Positions 36,942 to 46,600 of a DNA stretch of 64,000 bases are shown here, piece after piece. The first letter of the stretch is position 1. Each line of letters begins with the position of its first letter. The notes beneath the pieces were generated by a model, which searched no databases, was not told where the DNA came from, and saw only the letters and a list, made by a program, of their open reading frames with translations. The DNA lies in assembly GCA_034003625.1 (NCBI GenBank), contig JAVEYG010000009.1:1-64000 (forward strand), given 5' to 3'. This DNA is from GWE2-42-39 sp034003625 (GTDB taxonomy: Bacteria; Bacteroidota; Bacteroidia; Bacteroidales; Prolixibacteraceae). The translations under genes were made by a program, and so were the position numbers.

Positions 36942-38780
36942 ATGAAAAAGATAATCTATTCAATATTGGCCATCGGAATCCTTCTGACTGCGTGTGACCT
37001 TTACGAGGCGCCGGTAGATACTGTTGGCAAGGATGCTATCTTCGGTTCGGAATCCGGGCTGAAAACATACTCCTACTCTTTTTATAACATGCTGCCCACA
37101 GGGAGCGACCTGAACCAGATCGAAATTGATCTGGTAGATTTTGGGGCGATCAACAACATCAATACATTTATAACCAAAAATGCGTACAGCGAAACAAGCA
37201 GCAGTGGCTGGTCATGGTCTGCATTGCGAAACATCAACTATTTCATTGTAAACTGTACCGATCCCAAGATATCGGAAACTGTCCGCAACCACTACATTGG
37301 TATTGCCCGGTTTTTCCGTGCCTGGTTCTACTACGACATGGTCAGAACATTCGGCGATGTCCCTTGGATCGACAAACCGCTTGATGTGGATGACGAAGAG
37401 CTATATGCGCCGCGCGACTCCCGCGAATTAGTGATGGAAAAAGTATACGAAGACCTGCAGTTTGCCTGCAACAACATCACAATGACTACCGATGCAACCG
37501 GTTCCTTAGTCACCAAATGGGTAGCGTATGCATTTGCTTCGCGTGTTGCCCTGTTTGAAGGGACTTTCCGTAAATATCACAACCTGAACCTGACTACATC
37601 GGCCAGCACCTGGCTACAACGGGCTGTAACCATGTCGGAATACCTGATGAACAACTCGGGAAAGAAACTTTACACGGCTGCCGGGACAAAAAAATCGTAC
37701 CGCACGTTATTTACCAGCGATAATCCGGTAACCGATGAAGTGTTGATGGCCATATGCTCCAGTTCCACTCTTGCCGTGCTACACCATGCCAACTGGAAAT
37801 GGACTTCGCCTACTTATGGGAACCGTTTCAGCATGACCCGTCCGTTTATCAACACCTACCTTCAACTTGACGGAACGCCGTATACAGATAAAGCCGGCTG
37901 GGAAACCGAAGATTTTTATACCGAATGCCAAAACCGCGATTACCGTCTGGCACAAACCATCCGTACCCCTGGATATACCCGCGACGGAACGGCAACTGCT
38001 CCTGATTTTGCCGGGTATGTACGCACCGGGTATCAGCCTATCAAACTCTGTTTAGATGGAAAATCGTATGACAACGCAGCGCTCAACACCAATGCGTTGC
38101 CTCTTTTCCGTTATGCCGAAGTATTGTTGAACTACGCCGAAGCAAAAGCCGAACTGGGAACCCTTAACGATGCTGATTGGGCAAAAACAGTGGGCGCCAT
38201 ACGTGCAAGGGCCGGAATTACCGGCGGAAACTCAACCAAACCCACAACCGTCGACAATTACTTCAAGTCGTTCTATTTTCCGAATATTTCCGATCCGGCA
38301 ATTCTTGAAATCCGCAGAGAAAGGGGTATTGAACTGTGCCTTGAAGGCTTCCGTTTCGACGACCTGAGACGCTGGAAACGCGGCGACCTGCTGCTGAAAA
38401 GCTGGTACGGAATGTACATATCACAGCTCAATGTGCCGATTGACTTAGACAAAAGCGGTACTTACGATGTGATTTTCTACACATCGACTACCGGGCTGAA
38501 TGCCGCAAAAGCATTGACGGGCAACTGGGATGTGGCCAAAGCAACCTGTGCCACCATTTACGTTGAAGAAGGCGCAGGCAGCTCGAAACAACTGCAACTG
38601 GTTGAAAAAGTGCCCGGTGCAGCCGGTTATTACCTGACCTGGGACAAACCGAACGACTATAAGCGGGTTTGGGGAAACAAACAGTACCTGTACCCGATCA
38701 ATTCATCGGTGATGGTCAAAAACCCGGACATCACCCAAAACCCGGGCTGGGAAAATGGCGGGGCCAATGATGGAAATTGA
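36942..38780 (+). CDS. SusD/RagB surface glycan-binding lipoprotein 1
   Basis: The lid lipoprotein of the SusCD pair, 612 residues. The signal MKKIIYSILAIGILLTAC ends at a lipobox cysteine (C18). The helical TPR-like scaffold shows in FFRAWFYYDMVRTFGDVPWI and LFRYAEVLLNYAEAKAELG, and the C-terminal RRERGIELCLEGFRFDDLRRW is the strongest SusD signature. It is co-transcribed with SusC 1 and closed by a good terminator (38800-38845), which separates the SusCD pair from the EEP genes that follow. Confidence 0.94.
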   Translation: MKKIIYSILAIGILLTACDLYEAPVDTVGKDAIFGSESGLKTYSYSFYNMLPTGSDLNQIEIDLVDFGAINNINTFITKNAYSETSSSGWSWSALRNINYFIVNCTDPKISETVRNHYIGIARFFRAWFYYDMVRTFGDVPWIDKPLDVDDEELYAPRDSRELVMEKVYEDLQFACNNITMTTDATGSLVTKWVAYAFASRVALFEGTFRKYHNLNLTTSASTWLQRAVTMSEYLMNNSGKKLYTAAGTKKSYRTLFTSDNPVTDEVLMAICSSSTLAVLHHANWKWTSPTYGNRFSMTRPFINTYLQLDGTPYTDKAGWETEDFYTECQNRDYRLAQTIRTPGYTRDGTATAPDFAGYVRTGYQPIKLCLDGKSYDNAALNTNALPLFRYAEVLLNYAEAKAELGTLNDADWAKTVGAIRARAGITGGNSTKPTTVDNYFKSFYFPNISDPAILEIRRERGIELCLEGFRFDDLRRWKRGDLLLKSWYGMYISQLNVPIDLDKSGTYDVIFYTSTTGLNAAKALTGNWDVAKATCATIYVEEGAGSSKQLQLVEKVPGAAGYYLTWDKPNDYKRVWGNKQYLYPINSSVMVKNPDITQNPGWENGGANDGN

Positions 38781-38799
38781 TTAATTTTGGCTTGATATA

Positions 38800-38845
38800 A
38801 TTCAGGAGGTTATATTTCTTTGTAAAGATGGCCTCCTGAATTTTT
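38800..38845 (+). terminator. Terminator after SusD 1
   Basis: ATTCAGGAGG (38800-38809) pairs perfectly with CCTCCTGAAT (38832-38841) across a 22-base loop, followed by TTTTT. It could act as a partial terminator that lowers EEP expression relative to SusCD. Confidence 0.8.
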
Positions 38846-38956
38846 AAAGTTCCGGACAGAAGAAAGGTAATTATGGAATTTTTTGTCTATTCTTCCTGAA
38901 ATGTTGAAAATTGTCCACATACAAAAAAATATTTACTCATTAAAAGAACGATCGAC

Positions 38957-39799
38957 ATGAAAAAATTTGTTTTGTTACTGACCACCTTCTTTATCGCTTT
39001 CGGATTCTCGTTTGCACGCCCCAACAAACCACTGGTGGTGGCTTCATACAATTTACGGATGGACACTCCCCGTGATGGAATAAATGCCTGGCCAAACAGG
39101 AAAGAGGCAGTAAAAGGGCTGGTGCGCTTTCACGAATTTGACATTTATGGGACACAGGAAGGCTTTATCGGCCAGCTAAAAGACCTTTGCGAAGTGGAAG
39201 GGTATGCCTATACCGGGCATGGCCGTGAAGACGGGAAAGAGGCAGGCGAACATTCGGCAATCCTATACCGTACCGACCGTTTCAAACTGCTCGGTTCCGG
39301 TGACTTCTGGTTGCGTGAAACTCCCGATGAGCCAGGGCTTGGCTGGGATGCAACCTGCTGCAACCGGATTTGTTCATGGGGAAAATTCCGCGATTTAGAG
39401 ACCTCAAAAGAATTTTTCTTTTTCTGTGTCCATTTCGACCACCAGGGGGTTATCGCCAGGAAAGAGTCGGCAAAACTGATGGTTAAAAAGATTCAGGAAA
39501 TTGCAGGCAACCAGCCCGTTATTTGTGTTGGCGATTTGAACTCGACTCCCGAAACAGAACAAATTAAAACCATGCAGGCATTGCTGAAAGACTCACGGCA
39601 GTCATCTCAGGCTCCACCTTACGGCCCTGTTGGGACATTCAACGGGTTTAAATTCGACTCCCCGCTGACCAACCTGATTGATTACATTTTTGTAAGTAAA
39701 AATATTGAGGTGTTAAAATACGGTGTACTTACCGACAACGTCGACCGGAGGTATCCCTCCGACCATCTGCCGGTTGTTGCCAAAATATTAATAAATTAA
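38957..39799 (+). CDS. Exported endonuclease/exonuclease/phosphatase (EEP) protein 1
   Basis: A 280-residue metal-dependent phosphohydrolase of the DNase I/sphingomyelinase fold, exported by a signal peptide ending near FSFARPNKP. The catalytic elements are visible in order: SYNLRM (Asn), GTQEGF (metal Glu), VHFDHQG, GDLNSTPETE (Asp and Asn), LIDYIFVS (Asp) and SDHLPV (Asp-His). It closely resembles EEP 3 over the full length, while EEP 2 is more distant. Between motifs it has an unusual DATCCNRIC where EEP 3 has APSHRRIC. In this fold the substrate may be nucleic acid, phospholipid head group, inositol phosphate or a phosphodiester on a glycan; the SusCD context favours a surface or periplasmic role. 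Confidence 0.88.
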   Translation: MKKFVLLLTTFFIAFGFSFARPNKPLVVASYNLRMDTPRDGINAWPNRKEAVKGLVRFHEFDIYGTQEGFIGQLKDLCEVEGYAYTGHGREDGKEAGEHSAILYRTDRFKLLGSGDFWLRETPDEPGLGWDATCCNRICSWGKFRDLETSKEFFFFCVHFDHQGVIARKESAKLMVKKIQEIAGNQPVICVGDLNSTPETEQIKTMQALLKDSRQSSQAPPYGPVGTFNGFKFDSPLTNLIDYIFVSKNIEVLKYGVLTDNVDRRYPSDHLPVVAKILIN

Positions 39800-39969
39800 G
39801 AACTTTAACGCGAAAATAAATTATTCAGTTCTGGAATATCACTTTCCCGGTGACATCCATTAACAGATATTCGGATAGGTCCATCGAATGATCCTGAATT
39901 TTTCCGTCCGTAAAAATATTTTGAGTGGGTATGATAATTTCATACACCCCGGGAGTAAATTATTCGAAA

Positions 39970-40848
39970 ATGAAGCGTATTTTGCACATATTAAAAATGG
40001 CATTGTGTTGTATGATACTATTTTCCTGTTCTGAAAATTCAGAAACCCCGGTTGGCGAAACAACCGGGGATACAACACTTTCAGAAATTGCAGCCATGTC
40101 GTTCAATGTCCGGTACAGTGGGGGCGACACAGGAGAACATAGCTGGGACAACCGAAAAGCTGCATGTCTGGCCATGATCGCCGGCACCCAACCTACCCTT
40201 ATCGGGATGCAGGAAGTAAGGCCCGATCAGAAAACATTTTTTGAAGATAACCTGAAGAATTATACAATAATTGGCCTTGCACGCGATGGCAGCGGCAGTA
40301 GTACTGAATATTCCTCCGTTTGTTTCCGTTCCGATATTTTTATCCTGCTCGATCACGGTACGTTCTGGTTAAGCGCAACTCCCGATTTTATGTCGAAAGG
40401 ATGGGACGGCGCATGCCACCGGATATGTACCTGGACAAAACTTCGTACAAAAAATTCCGGAAAAGAACTCTTTTTCTTCAACACCCATATCGACCATAAA
40501 GGCACGGAAGCACAAAAACAAGGCCTTTGGGCAATACAGGAGAAGATCAAACAAATAGCAGGAGACGGTGCCTTTGTCATCCTTACAGGCGATTTTAATA
40601 TGCAACCCGACAATAGCAATATTACAGGTTTCGCAACATATATGAAAAGCGTCCGGGACCAGTTCCCTGCTGGAAAATACTTCAGCTCCCCGACATTTAA
40701 CGGCTGGGGCCCTTCCGGTTCAGTTATCGATTATATCTGGTATCGAAATGCTTCCCCTGTTTCCTACGAGGTTATCAATGGGTTGTATTCCGGAATTACG
40801 TACATTTCAGATCATTATCCAATCATGGGAAAATTCAGTCTTCAATAA
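39970..40848 (+). CDS. Exported EEP protein 2, lipoprotein
   Basis: A 292-residue member of the same fold from the ATG giving MKRILHILKMALCCMILFSC, with a lipobox cysteine near residue 20, so it is lipid-anchored unlike EEP 1 and 3. Motifs run MSFNVRYSGG (Asn), GMQEVR (Glu), FNTHIDHKG, LTGDFNMQPDN (Asp/Asn), VIDYIWYR and SDHYPIMG. Its closer resemblance is to the general phosphodiesterase-like EEP group of Bacteroidota than to its two neighbours. It sits between them in the same direction, with EEP 3 following after 17 bases, so the last two at least are co-transcribed. Confidence 0.88.
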   Translation: MKRILHILKMALCCMILFSCSENSETPVGETTGDTTLSEIAAMSFNVRYSGGDTGEHSWDNRKAACLAMIAGTQPTLIGMQEVRPDQKTFFEDNLKNYTIIGLARDGSGSSTEYSSVCFRSDIFILLDHGTFWLSATPDFMSKGWDGACHRICTWTKLRTKNSGKELFFFNTHIDHKGTEAQKQGLWAIQEKIKQIAGDGAFVILTGDFNMQPDNSNITGFATYMKSVRDQFPAGKYFSSPTFNGWGPSGSVIDYIWYRNASPVSYEVINGLYSGITYISDHYPIMGKFSLQ

Positions 40849-40865
40849 AAAATATCCTACTAAGA

Positions 40866-41711
40866 ATGATGAAACGAACAATTTTACTCTTGTCTGTCAT
40901 ATCGGTTTGTTGCGGTTTTGTTTTTGCCCGCCCCAACCACCCGATTGTTGTGGCTACCTACAATATCCGGCAAAACAACCCCAACGACGGAATCAACGCC
41001 TGGCCCAACCGGAAAGAAATGGTGAAAGGTTTAATCCGTTTTCACGAATTTGATATTGTGGGAACACAGGAAGGATTTGCCGGACAGTTAAACGACCTGC
41101 TTGAGATGGAAGAATTTGAGTATACCGGTCATGGCCGAGACGACGGGAAAGAGGCAGGCGAACATTCGGCTATCTTTTACAAAAAAGATCGTTTCAGATT
41201 ACTACAGGAAGGCGACTTCTGGTTAAGCGAGACACCCGACCAGCCATCTGTTGGATGGGATGCACCAAGTCATCGACGAATCTGTTCCTGGGCAAAATTC
41301 AGGGATTTGTGCTCGAAAAAAGAATTCTGGTTTTTTAATGTCCATTTTGACAACCGTGGTGTACAGGCCAGAATAGAATCAGGGAAACTGATGGCGAAAA
41401 AGATTCAGGAAATTGCCGGTGGGGATCCGGTTTTTTGTGTCGGCGACTTTAACTCGACCCCGGAAACCGAACAAATAAAAACCATGCAGGCTATTTTAAG
41501 GGATTCGCATCAGGTATCGGTAGCACCTCCTTATGGCCCTGTTGGGACAACCAACGGGTTTAAATTCGATGCCCCTATGAATAGGCGGATTGATTACATC
41601 TTTGTCAGCAGCCAAATCGATATTTGGAAATACGGGGTGTTGACCGACAGCAAGGAACAGCGGTACCCTTCAGACCATCAGCCGGTGGTGGTTAAAGCTG
41701 TAATCAATTAG
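40866..41711 (+). CDS. Exported EEP protein 3, paralogue of EEP 1
   Basis: A 281-residue exported EEP hydrolase that aligns end to end with EEP 1: both share NAWPNRKE, the FHEFDI-GTQEGF block, GHGR-DGKEAGEHSAI and EQIKTMQA, and both end in YPSDH-PVV. Catalytic motifs are intact (TYNIRQ, GTQEGF, VHFDNRG, GDFNSTPETE, RIDYIFVS, SDHQPV). It has a signal peptide (SVISVCCGFVFARP) but no lipobox at the end. It probably arose by local duplication around EEP 2. A palindromic repeat lies after its stop. Confidence 0.88.
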   Translation: MMKRTILLLSVISVCCGFVFARPNHPIVVATYNIRQNNPNDGINAWPNRKEMVKGLIRFHEFDIVGTQEGFAGQLNDLLEMEEFEYTGHGRDDGKEAGEHSAIFYKKDRFRLLQEGDFWLSETPDQPSVGWDAPSHRRICSWAKFRDLCSKKEFWFFNVHFDNRGVQARIESGKLMAKKIQEIAGGDPVFCVGDFNSTPETEQIKTMQAILRDSHQVSVAPPYGPVGTTNGFKFDAPMNRRIDYIFVSSQIDIWKYGVLTDSKEQRYPSDHQPVVVKAVIN

Positions 41712-41729
41712 TGTCATGTCAGACGTACG

Positions 41730-41807
41730 TTGTCACCCTGAATGAAGTGAAAGGCCTCACGTTTTACGCTATTCACAACAGATGCTTCACTACGTTCAGC
41801 ATGACAA
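41730..41807. repeat. REP-like imperfect palindrome
   Basis: TTGTCACCCTGAATGAAGTG starts the left arm at 41730, and the right arm ends with CAGCATGACAA at 41807. Their complements align over about 27 bases with scattered mismatches. Sequences of this CCCTGAA type recur between genes in many Bacteroidota genomes. It lies between module 1 and the sigma factor of module 2. Confidence 0.5.
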
Positions 41808-41898
41808 AACAATGTTGGCACAACATTAGTTGTCTATTGAAAAATCATTTCAGATTTTTCTGTCTATTTTTGGTCTGTTGAATAAACGCAAGATACGC

Positions 41899-42486
41899 AT
41901 GAATTTTTCAGGACCGGAAATAGCACAAAAGATTAAATTGGGCGATGGGCCTGCATTTGAGCGTTTGTACAGCTTCTTCTGCCCAAAGTTGGCGTATTTT
42001 TCGAACCAGTATCTGATGGATCCCGAAGCAGCCAATAATGTGGCACAGGATGTGTTTACCGAACTGTGGGCACACCGGCAAAGTCTTCAGGATGACACCA
42101 ATATACAGGCATGGCTGTTTACGGTCGCAAAAAACAAATCGCTCAAACAGATCAGCCGGGAGCAGTCGAAACAACGGTATGGCGATTATTTGAAAGCCCG
42201 TCAGATGAAAATCAATTACCAATCACTTTCCGGTTTCGACACCAGCCATTTTGTTTTTGAGGAATTACAACAAAAAGTGGACGAAGCGCTCTCGCGGTTA
42301 TCGCCTCCGGTCCGCGCTGTTTTCGAGAAAAGCCGTTACGAGGACAAAAAAAACAGGGAGATTGCCGACGAACTCGGGATCAGCATAAAAACCGTGGAAG
42401 CCCATATTTCAAAGGCACTTCAGCACCTCCGGAAGGAACTGAAAGAATACCTTCCGCTTCTCTGCATTTTATTTTTTCTGAAATAA
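41899..42486 (+). CDS. ECF RNA polymerase sigma factor 2
   Basis: A 195-residue ECF sigma factor starting MNFSGPEIAQKIKLGDG. Region 2 includes MDPEAANNVAQDVFTELW and IQAWLFTVAKNKSLKQ; region 4 includes LSPPVRAVFEKSRYEDKKNR, then the helix-turn-helix ELGISIKTVEAHISKALQHL. It belongs to the Bacteroides-type family, distinct from sigma factor 1. The open frame upstream to 41830 overlaps the palindromic repeat and is less credible. Its FecR partner starts 64 bases downstream. Confidence 0.93.
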   Translation: MNFSGPEIAQKIKLGDGPAFERLYSFFCPKLAYFSNQYLMDPEAANNVAQDVFTELWAHRQSLQDDTNIQAWLFTVAKNKSLKQISREQSKQRYGDYLKARQMKINYQSLSGFDTSHFVFEELQQKVDEALSRLSPPVRAVFEKSRYEDKKNREIADELGISIKTVEAHISKALQHLRKELKEYLPLLCILFFLK

Positions 42487-42550
42487 TTTACCTTTCGCAT
42501 TAGGGTAAAACACATCCATTTGGTTATACTTTAAAAAACGTTCAGTTCCG

Positions 42551-43519
42551 ATGGAAGAAAAACTGATTCAATACATCAACGGGAAACTCGTCCCGGATAA
42601 GGAAATACGTGAGGTACTCGACTGGATTGAGGCTTCGGAAGCAAACCGGGAAACCTATAACGAATTAAAAAAACTCTGGATACTCACCGGCTTAATAAAT
42701 ATTGAAGCACAAACTTCCCGGAAATTTTTTACCCACAGGAATACGTCAAGAGTGCGAAAAATGCAGTTATTTCCTGCCATTCTGAAATATGCTGCCGTCT
42801 TTCTGCTTGCTTTTCTGCTTGGCGCATTGACCCTTTATTATGTCGGACAAAAACAAAACGGCCCGTTTGCCGGGATGTACAATGAAATACAGGTGCCCAA
42901 CGGCGAAAAATCGACCGTCACTTTGTACGACGGCACCAAAGTATGGCTCAATTCGGGCACCACATTCCGGTACCCGGTATCTTTCACCGGAAAGCAACGG
43001 AATGTTTTCATCGACGGCGAGGCTTATTTTGATGTGGCGAAAAACATGAAACAACCTTTCGTAGTGCATGCCGGGGAAATAAATGTGGAAGTGTTGGGGA
43101 CCCGGTTCAATGTATATTCTTATTCCGACGACGATTTGTTTTATACCACCCTGGAAGAAGGGGCAGTCAATATTTCCACAACAGGTTCCGGAAAAAAATT
43201 CAGGCTCAGCCCCGGAGAACAGTTCGGGTTCTCAAAGCAAACAAAAACGACGAAACTGTATAAAGTCGATACCGGCCTTTATACTTCATGGAAAGAAAAT
43301 ATCCTCCGGTTCGACAATGCCCCGCTTTCCGAAATACTGAAAAAAATGGAACGCTGGTACGACGTCAGGATTGTGGTGGCCGACGGACTGGATACCGGCG
43401 AGCGGTATACCACAACGATAAAAACCGAAAGCCTGCGCGAAATGCTGAAAGTATTATCCTTAACAACCAATATGAACTATGAAATAAACGAAGACATGGT
43501 AAGAATCAGCAAACCCTGA
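42551..43519 (+). CDS. FecR-family anti-sigma factor 2
   Basis: A 322-residue anti-sigma factor with a short cytoplasmic part (LIQYINGKLVPDKEIREVLDW is its opening, trimmed here). A single membrane segment lies near residues 78-97 (FPAILKYAAVFLLAFLLGAL), then the FecR domain (VPNGEKSTVTLYDGTKVWLN, FDVAKNMKQPFVVHAG) and the C-terminal DUF4974 domain (MERWYDVRIVVADG). It pairs with sigma factor 2 and the STN-containing SusC 2. Two small hairpins follow before SusC. Confidence 0.92.
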   Translation: MEEKLIQYINGKLVPDKEIREVLDWIEASEANRETYNELKKLWILTGLINIEAQTSRKFFTHRNTSRVRKMQLFPAILKYAAVFLLAFLLGALTLYYVGQKQNGPFAGMYNEIQVPNGEKSTVTLYDGTKVWLNSGTTFRYPVSFTGKQRNVFIDGEAYFDVAKNMKQPFVVHAGEINVEVLGTRFNVYSYSDDDLFYTTLEEGAVNISTTGSGKKFRLSPGEQFGFSKQTKTTKLYKVDTGLYTSWKENILRFDNAPLSEILKKMERWYDVRIVVADGLDTGERYTTTIKTESLREMLKVLSLTTNMNYEINEDMVRISKP

Positions 43520-43524
43520 TAAAA

Positions 43525-43575
43525 AAAGGAAAGTGCGCGAACACTTTCCTTTGAAACCTCATGCGCGAACATGAG
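43525..43575 (+). repeat. Twin hairpins with identical CGCGAA loops before SusC 2
   Basis: Hairpin A is AAAGGAAAGTG/CACTTTCCTTT (43525-43535 and 43542-43552), a perfect 11-base stem. Hairpin B is CTCATG/CATGAG (43558-43563 and 43570-43575). Both have exactly the loop CGCGAA. Neither is followed by a T-run, so they do not look like terminators. They lie 6-56 bases past the FecR 2 stop and 55 bases before SusC 2. Confidence 0.7.
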
Positions 43576-43630
43576 ATCAGGTTAAATAACCCCTAACGGG
43601 ATTTGTATAACACTTATTAATTGCAAATTT

Positions 43631-46600
43631 ATGAAAAAAAAATGGTTAAACGCCAGAGGGCATTACAGTCCTTTGCTTAAATGGTTACGTACTATGAAAC
43701 TAACCTTGTTTGTTTTACTGATCACCTTTGTACACGTTAGTGCAAGTGTCTATTCGCAGCAAACGCGGCTCAGTATTTCTGCGAACAATGTTTCCGTGAG
43801 GGACATATTGCGGGATATTGAGGATCAAAGCGAATATTTCTTTTTGTATAAAAACGATGAAATTGATGTAAGCCGCATTGTCAGTATCAATACAAAAGAC
43901 AAAACCGTACAGGAAACGCTGGATATGGTTTTTAAGGGGACGCAGGTGACCTATACGATCCATGACCGGCAAATTGTGTTGAAAAACAATGTTCCGCAGG
44001 TAGAAAAGAAAGTTACCGTTTCCGGGAAAGTGGCAGATTCTTCCGGCGCTCCGCTTCCCGGGGTTTCAGTGGTGGTAAAAGGCACCACCAACGGAACTAT
44101 TACCGATGTTGACGGAAAATATATTCTTGCCAATGTTCCCGGCGATGCCACACTGGTGTTTTCTTTTGTGGGGATGAAGGCGCAGGAGGTGTCAGTAACC
44201 GGAAAGAATGCGATTGATGTAACTCTGAATGAAGAAACCTTTGGCATTGAAGAGGTAGTAGCTATTGGATATGGAACGACGAAAAAAAGCGACCTGACCG
44301 GCTCCGTGAGTAAAGTTGTTTTGCAGGAAATGAAAGATATTCCGGCAAATTCAATTGGAAATATCCTTCAGGGGCGTGCAGCAGGCCTTCAGATAATATC
44401 TCCGTCGCAGGATCCGGGTGCCGGATCGACCATCCGTATTCGCGGGGCCAGTTCGTTGCGCGGGTCTAATTCCCCTCTTGTAGTAATTGATGGTTTTCCG
44501 TTGGGGACAGACGACCTCAAACAGGTGAACCCTTCCGATATTGAGTCGATTGAAGTTTTAAAAGACGCATCAGCATCAGCGATATATGGTTCCAGGGGGG
44601 CGAATGGCGTGATTATTATCACGACACGAAAAGCCCAGGCAGGGAAAACCAGGATAAGTGTAAAACAACAGGTTACCATTTCTGAGTTTACTTCCAAACT
44701 AAATCTTTGGAGAGACCCGGTTTTAATGGCACAACTTAATAACGAATCGAGAATAAACGGAGGTTTTCCGGCATTATACATTGGCGCTGTTTCACCTACA
44801 GGTATTTATTACCCCTCGGTTGAAGAAATTGCGAGTGGCAGCTGGCCTCACAATACCCGCTGGGACGACATTGTGTTTCGGAAAACACCTGTTTCAAATA
44901 ATACAACATTAAGTATTTCAAGTTCAACCGAGAAGACAAATTTTAATTTTAGCGGTAATTATTATACCGATAAAGGGGTTTATATTGAAGACGATTATTC
45001 AAAATTAAACTATAATCTTAGCATCAGCCATAAGTTGTACGACAACCTGAAGATAACTTTTTCAAATATTTTAACCCGGGGGTTCCGTGATAACAACGGG
45101 GGCCTGGCTTTCTGGAGAAGCCCTTTGATCCCGGTGTACAACGAAGATGGGACTTATTACCGTTATAATAACAATGATTTTGAACATCCTGTTGCAATAA
45201 CAGAGAGAAGAATCAACAAAACGAAGACGTTGGATATCCTTTCATATCTCGATACCGAATGGAAAATCATCCCGTCTCTGGTGCTTACCTCAAGGTTCAA
45301 TTATAAAAACGGTAGTTCAATTAACGACCAATATCAGCCTAAAGTGTACACGCAAACCGGCGCGTACAATAATGGGGCTGCATACATTAGCAATTGGCAC
45401 GGCGATGTATTTGTATCTGAAACGTTTGTCAATTTCAATAAAACCTTGGGGAAACTACATCAAATAGGAGCAATGTTAGGGCATTCCTATCAGTATGATC
45501 TGGTCCGGACTTCTGACTTGAGAGCCTACGATTTTGTAAACGAGACACTTAATAACGAGAACTTATCCGCAGGAAACCCCGAGTTAAACGCACTGGCGAA
45601 CAGTCTCACAAAAACCCAGCTGGTATCGGGAATGTTCAGGGTAAACTATATTTATAATGATAAGTATCTGTTGACCATGACTTCTCGCGCCGACGGTTCT
45701 TCAAAGTTTGGCGAAAATAATAAATGGGCTTTTTTCCCTTCCGGGGCGCTTAGCTGGAAGGCACATGAAGAAGATTTTGTCAGGAAAGCGAATCTTTTTG
45801 ATGAATTAAAATTCAGGGTAAGTTATGGTATTTCAGGAAACCAGGGGATTTCTCCTTACCAAACCTTAAGCCGCTACGGCATTAGTAAATATTATAACGA
45901 CGGCAATTGGGTAACTGCCATTGGGCCGGGTATGGAAGTTGGCCGGACTGGGCAAGACGGTATCGAGGTGCTTTGGGGAGGTATCCCGAATCCTGATTTG
46001 CGGTGGGAAACAACCGCTCAAACCGATATTGGATTTGATATGGGTATTTTAAATAACCGCCTGCAAATTACTTTCGACTACTACGATAAGCGTACACATG
46101 ATTTATTGCAGCAACGAATATTGCCTACTTCTTCAGGTTATGACCGAATGCTGATAAACGATGGCTCCATTGTCAACAAGGGATTTGAAGTGACACTGGA
46201 CGGGAAAGTAATTTCCGGAAGGGATTTCAATATGAATGCCACATTTATCTTCTCGAGAAACCGGAATGAGGTAACCGAACTGGGAAATGCCCAGGAGTCG
46301 GGCTTAATGACTGATCCCAATACCGGAATGCAATTTCAATATTATGGAAATAGCATAGAAATGTACCGCGGATATCCCAATATTTTGGGGATAGGCCAAC
46401 CTGTAAATGCCTTCTATGGCTATGTTACTGATGGAATAGTACAAACCTGGGAAGAAGGAATAGCTGCCGGGCTTGACGGCGATTACGCATTGCCGGGAGA
46501 ATTCAAATATGTTGATATTGATGGGAGTGGCGCTATTGATGAAAACGACCGCCAAATTATAGGGGACCCAAATCCTGATTTTATGGCGAGCCTTAATTTA

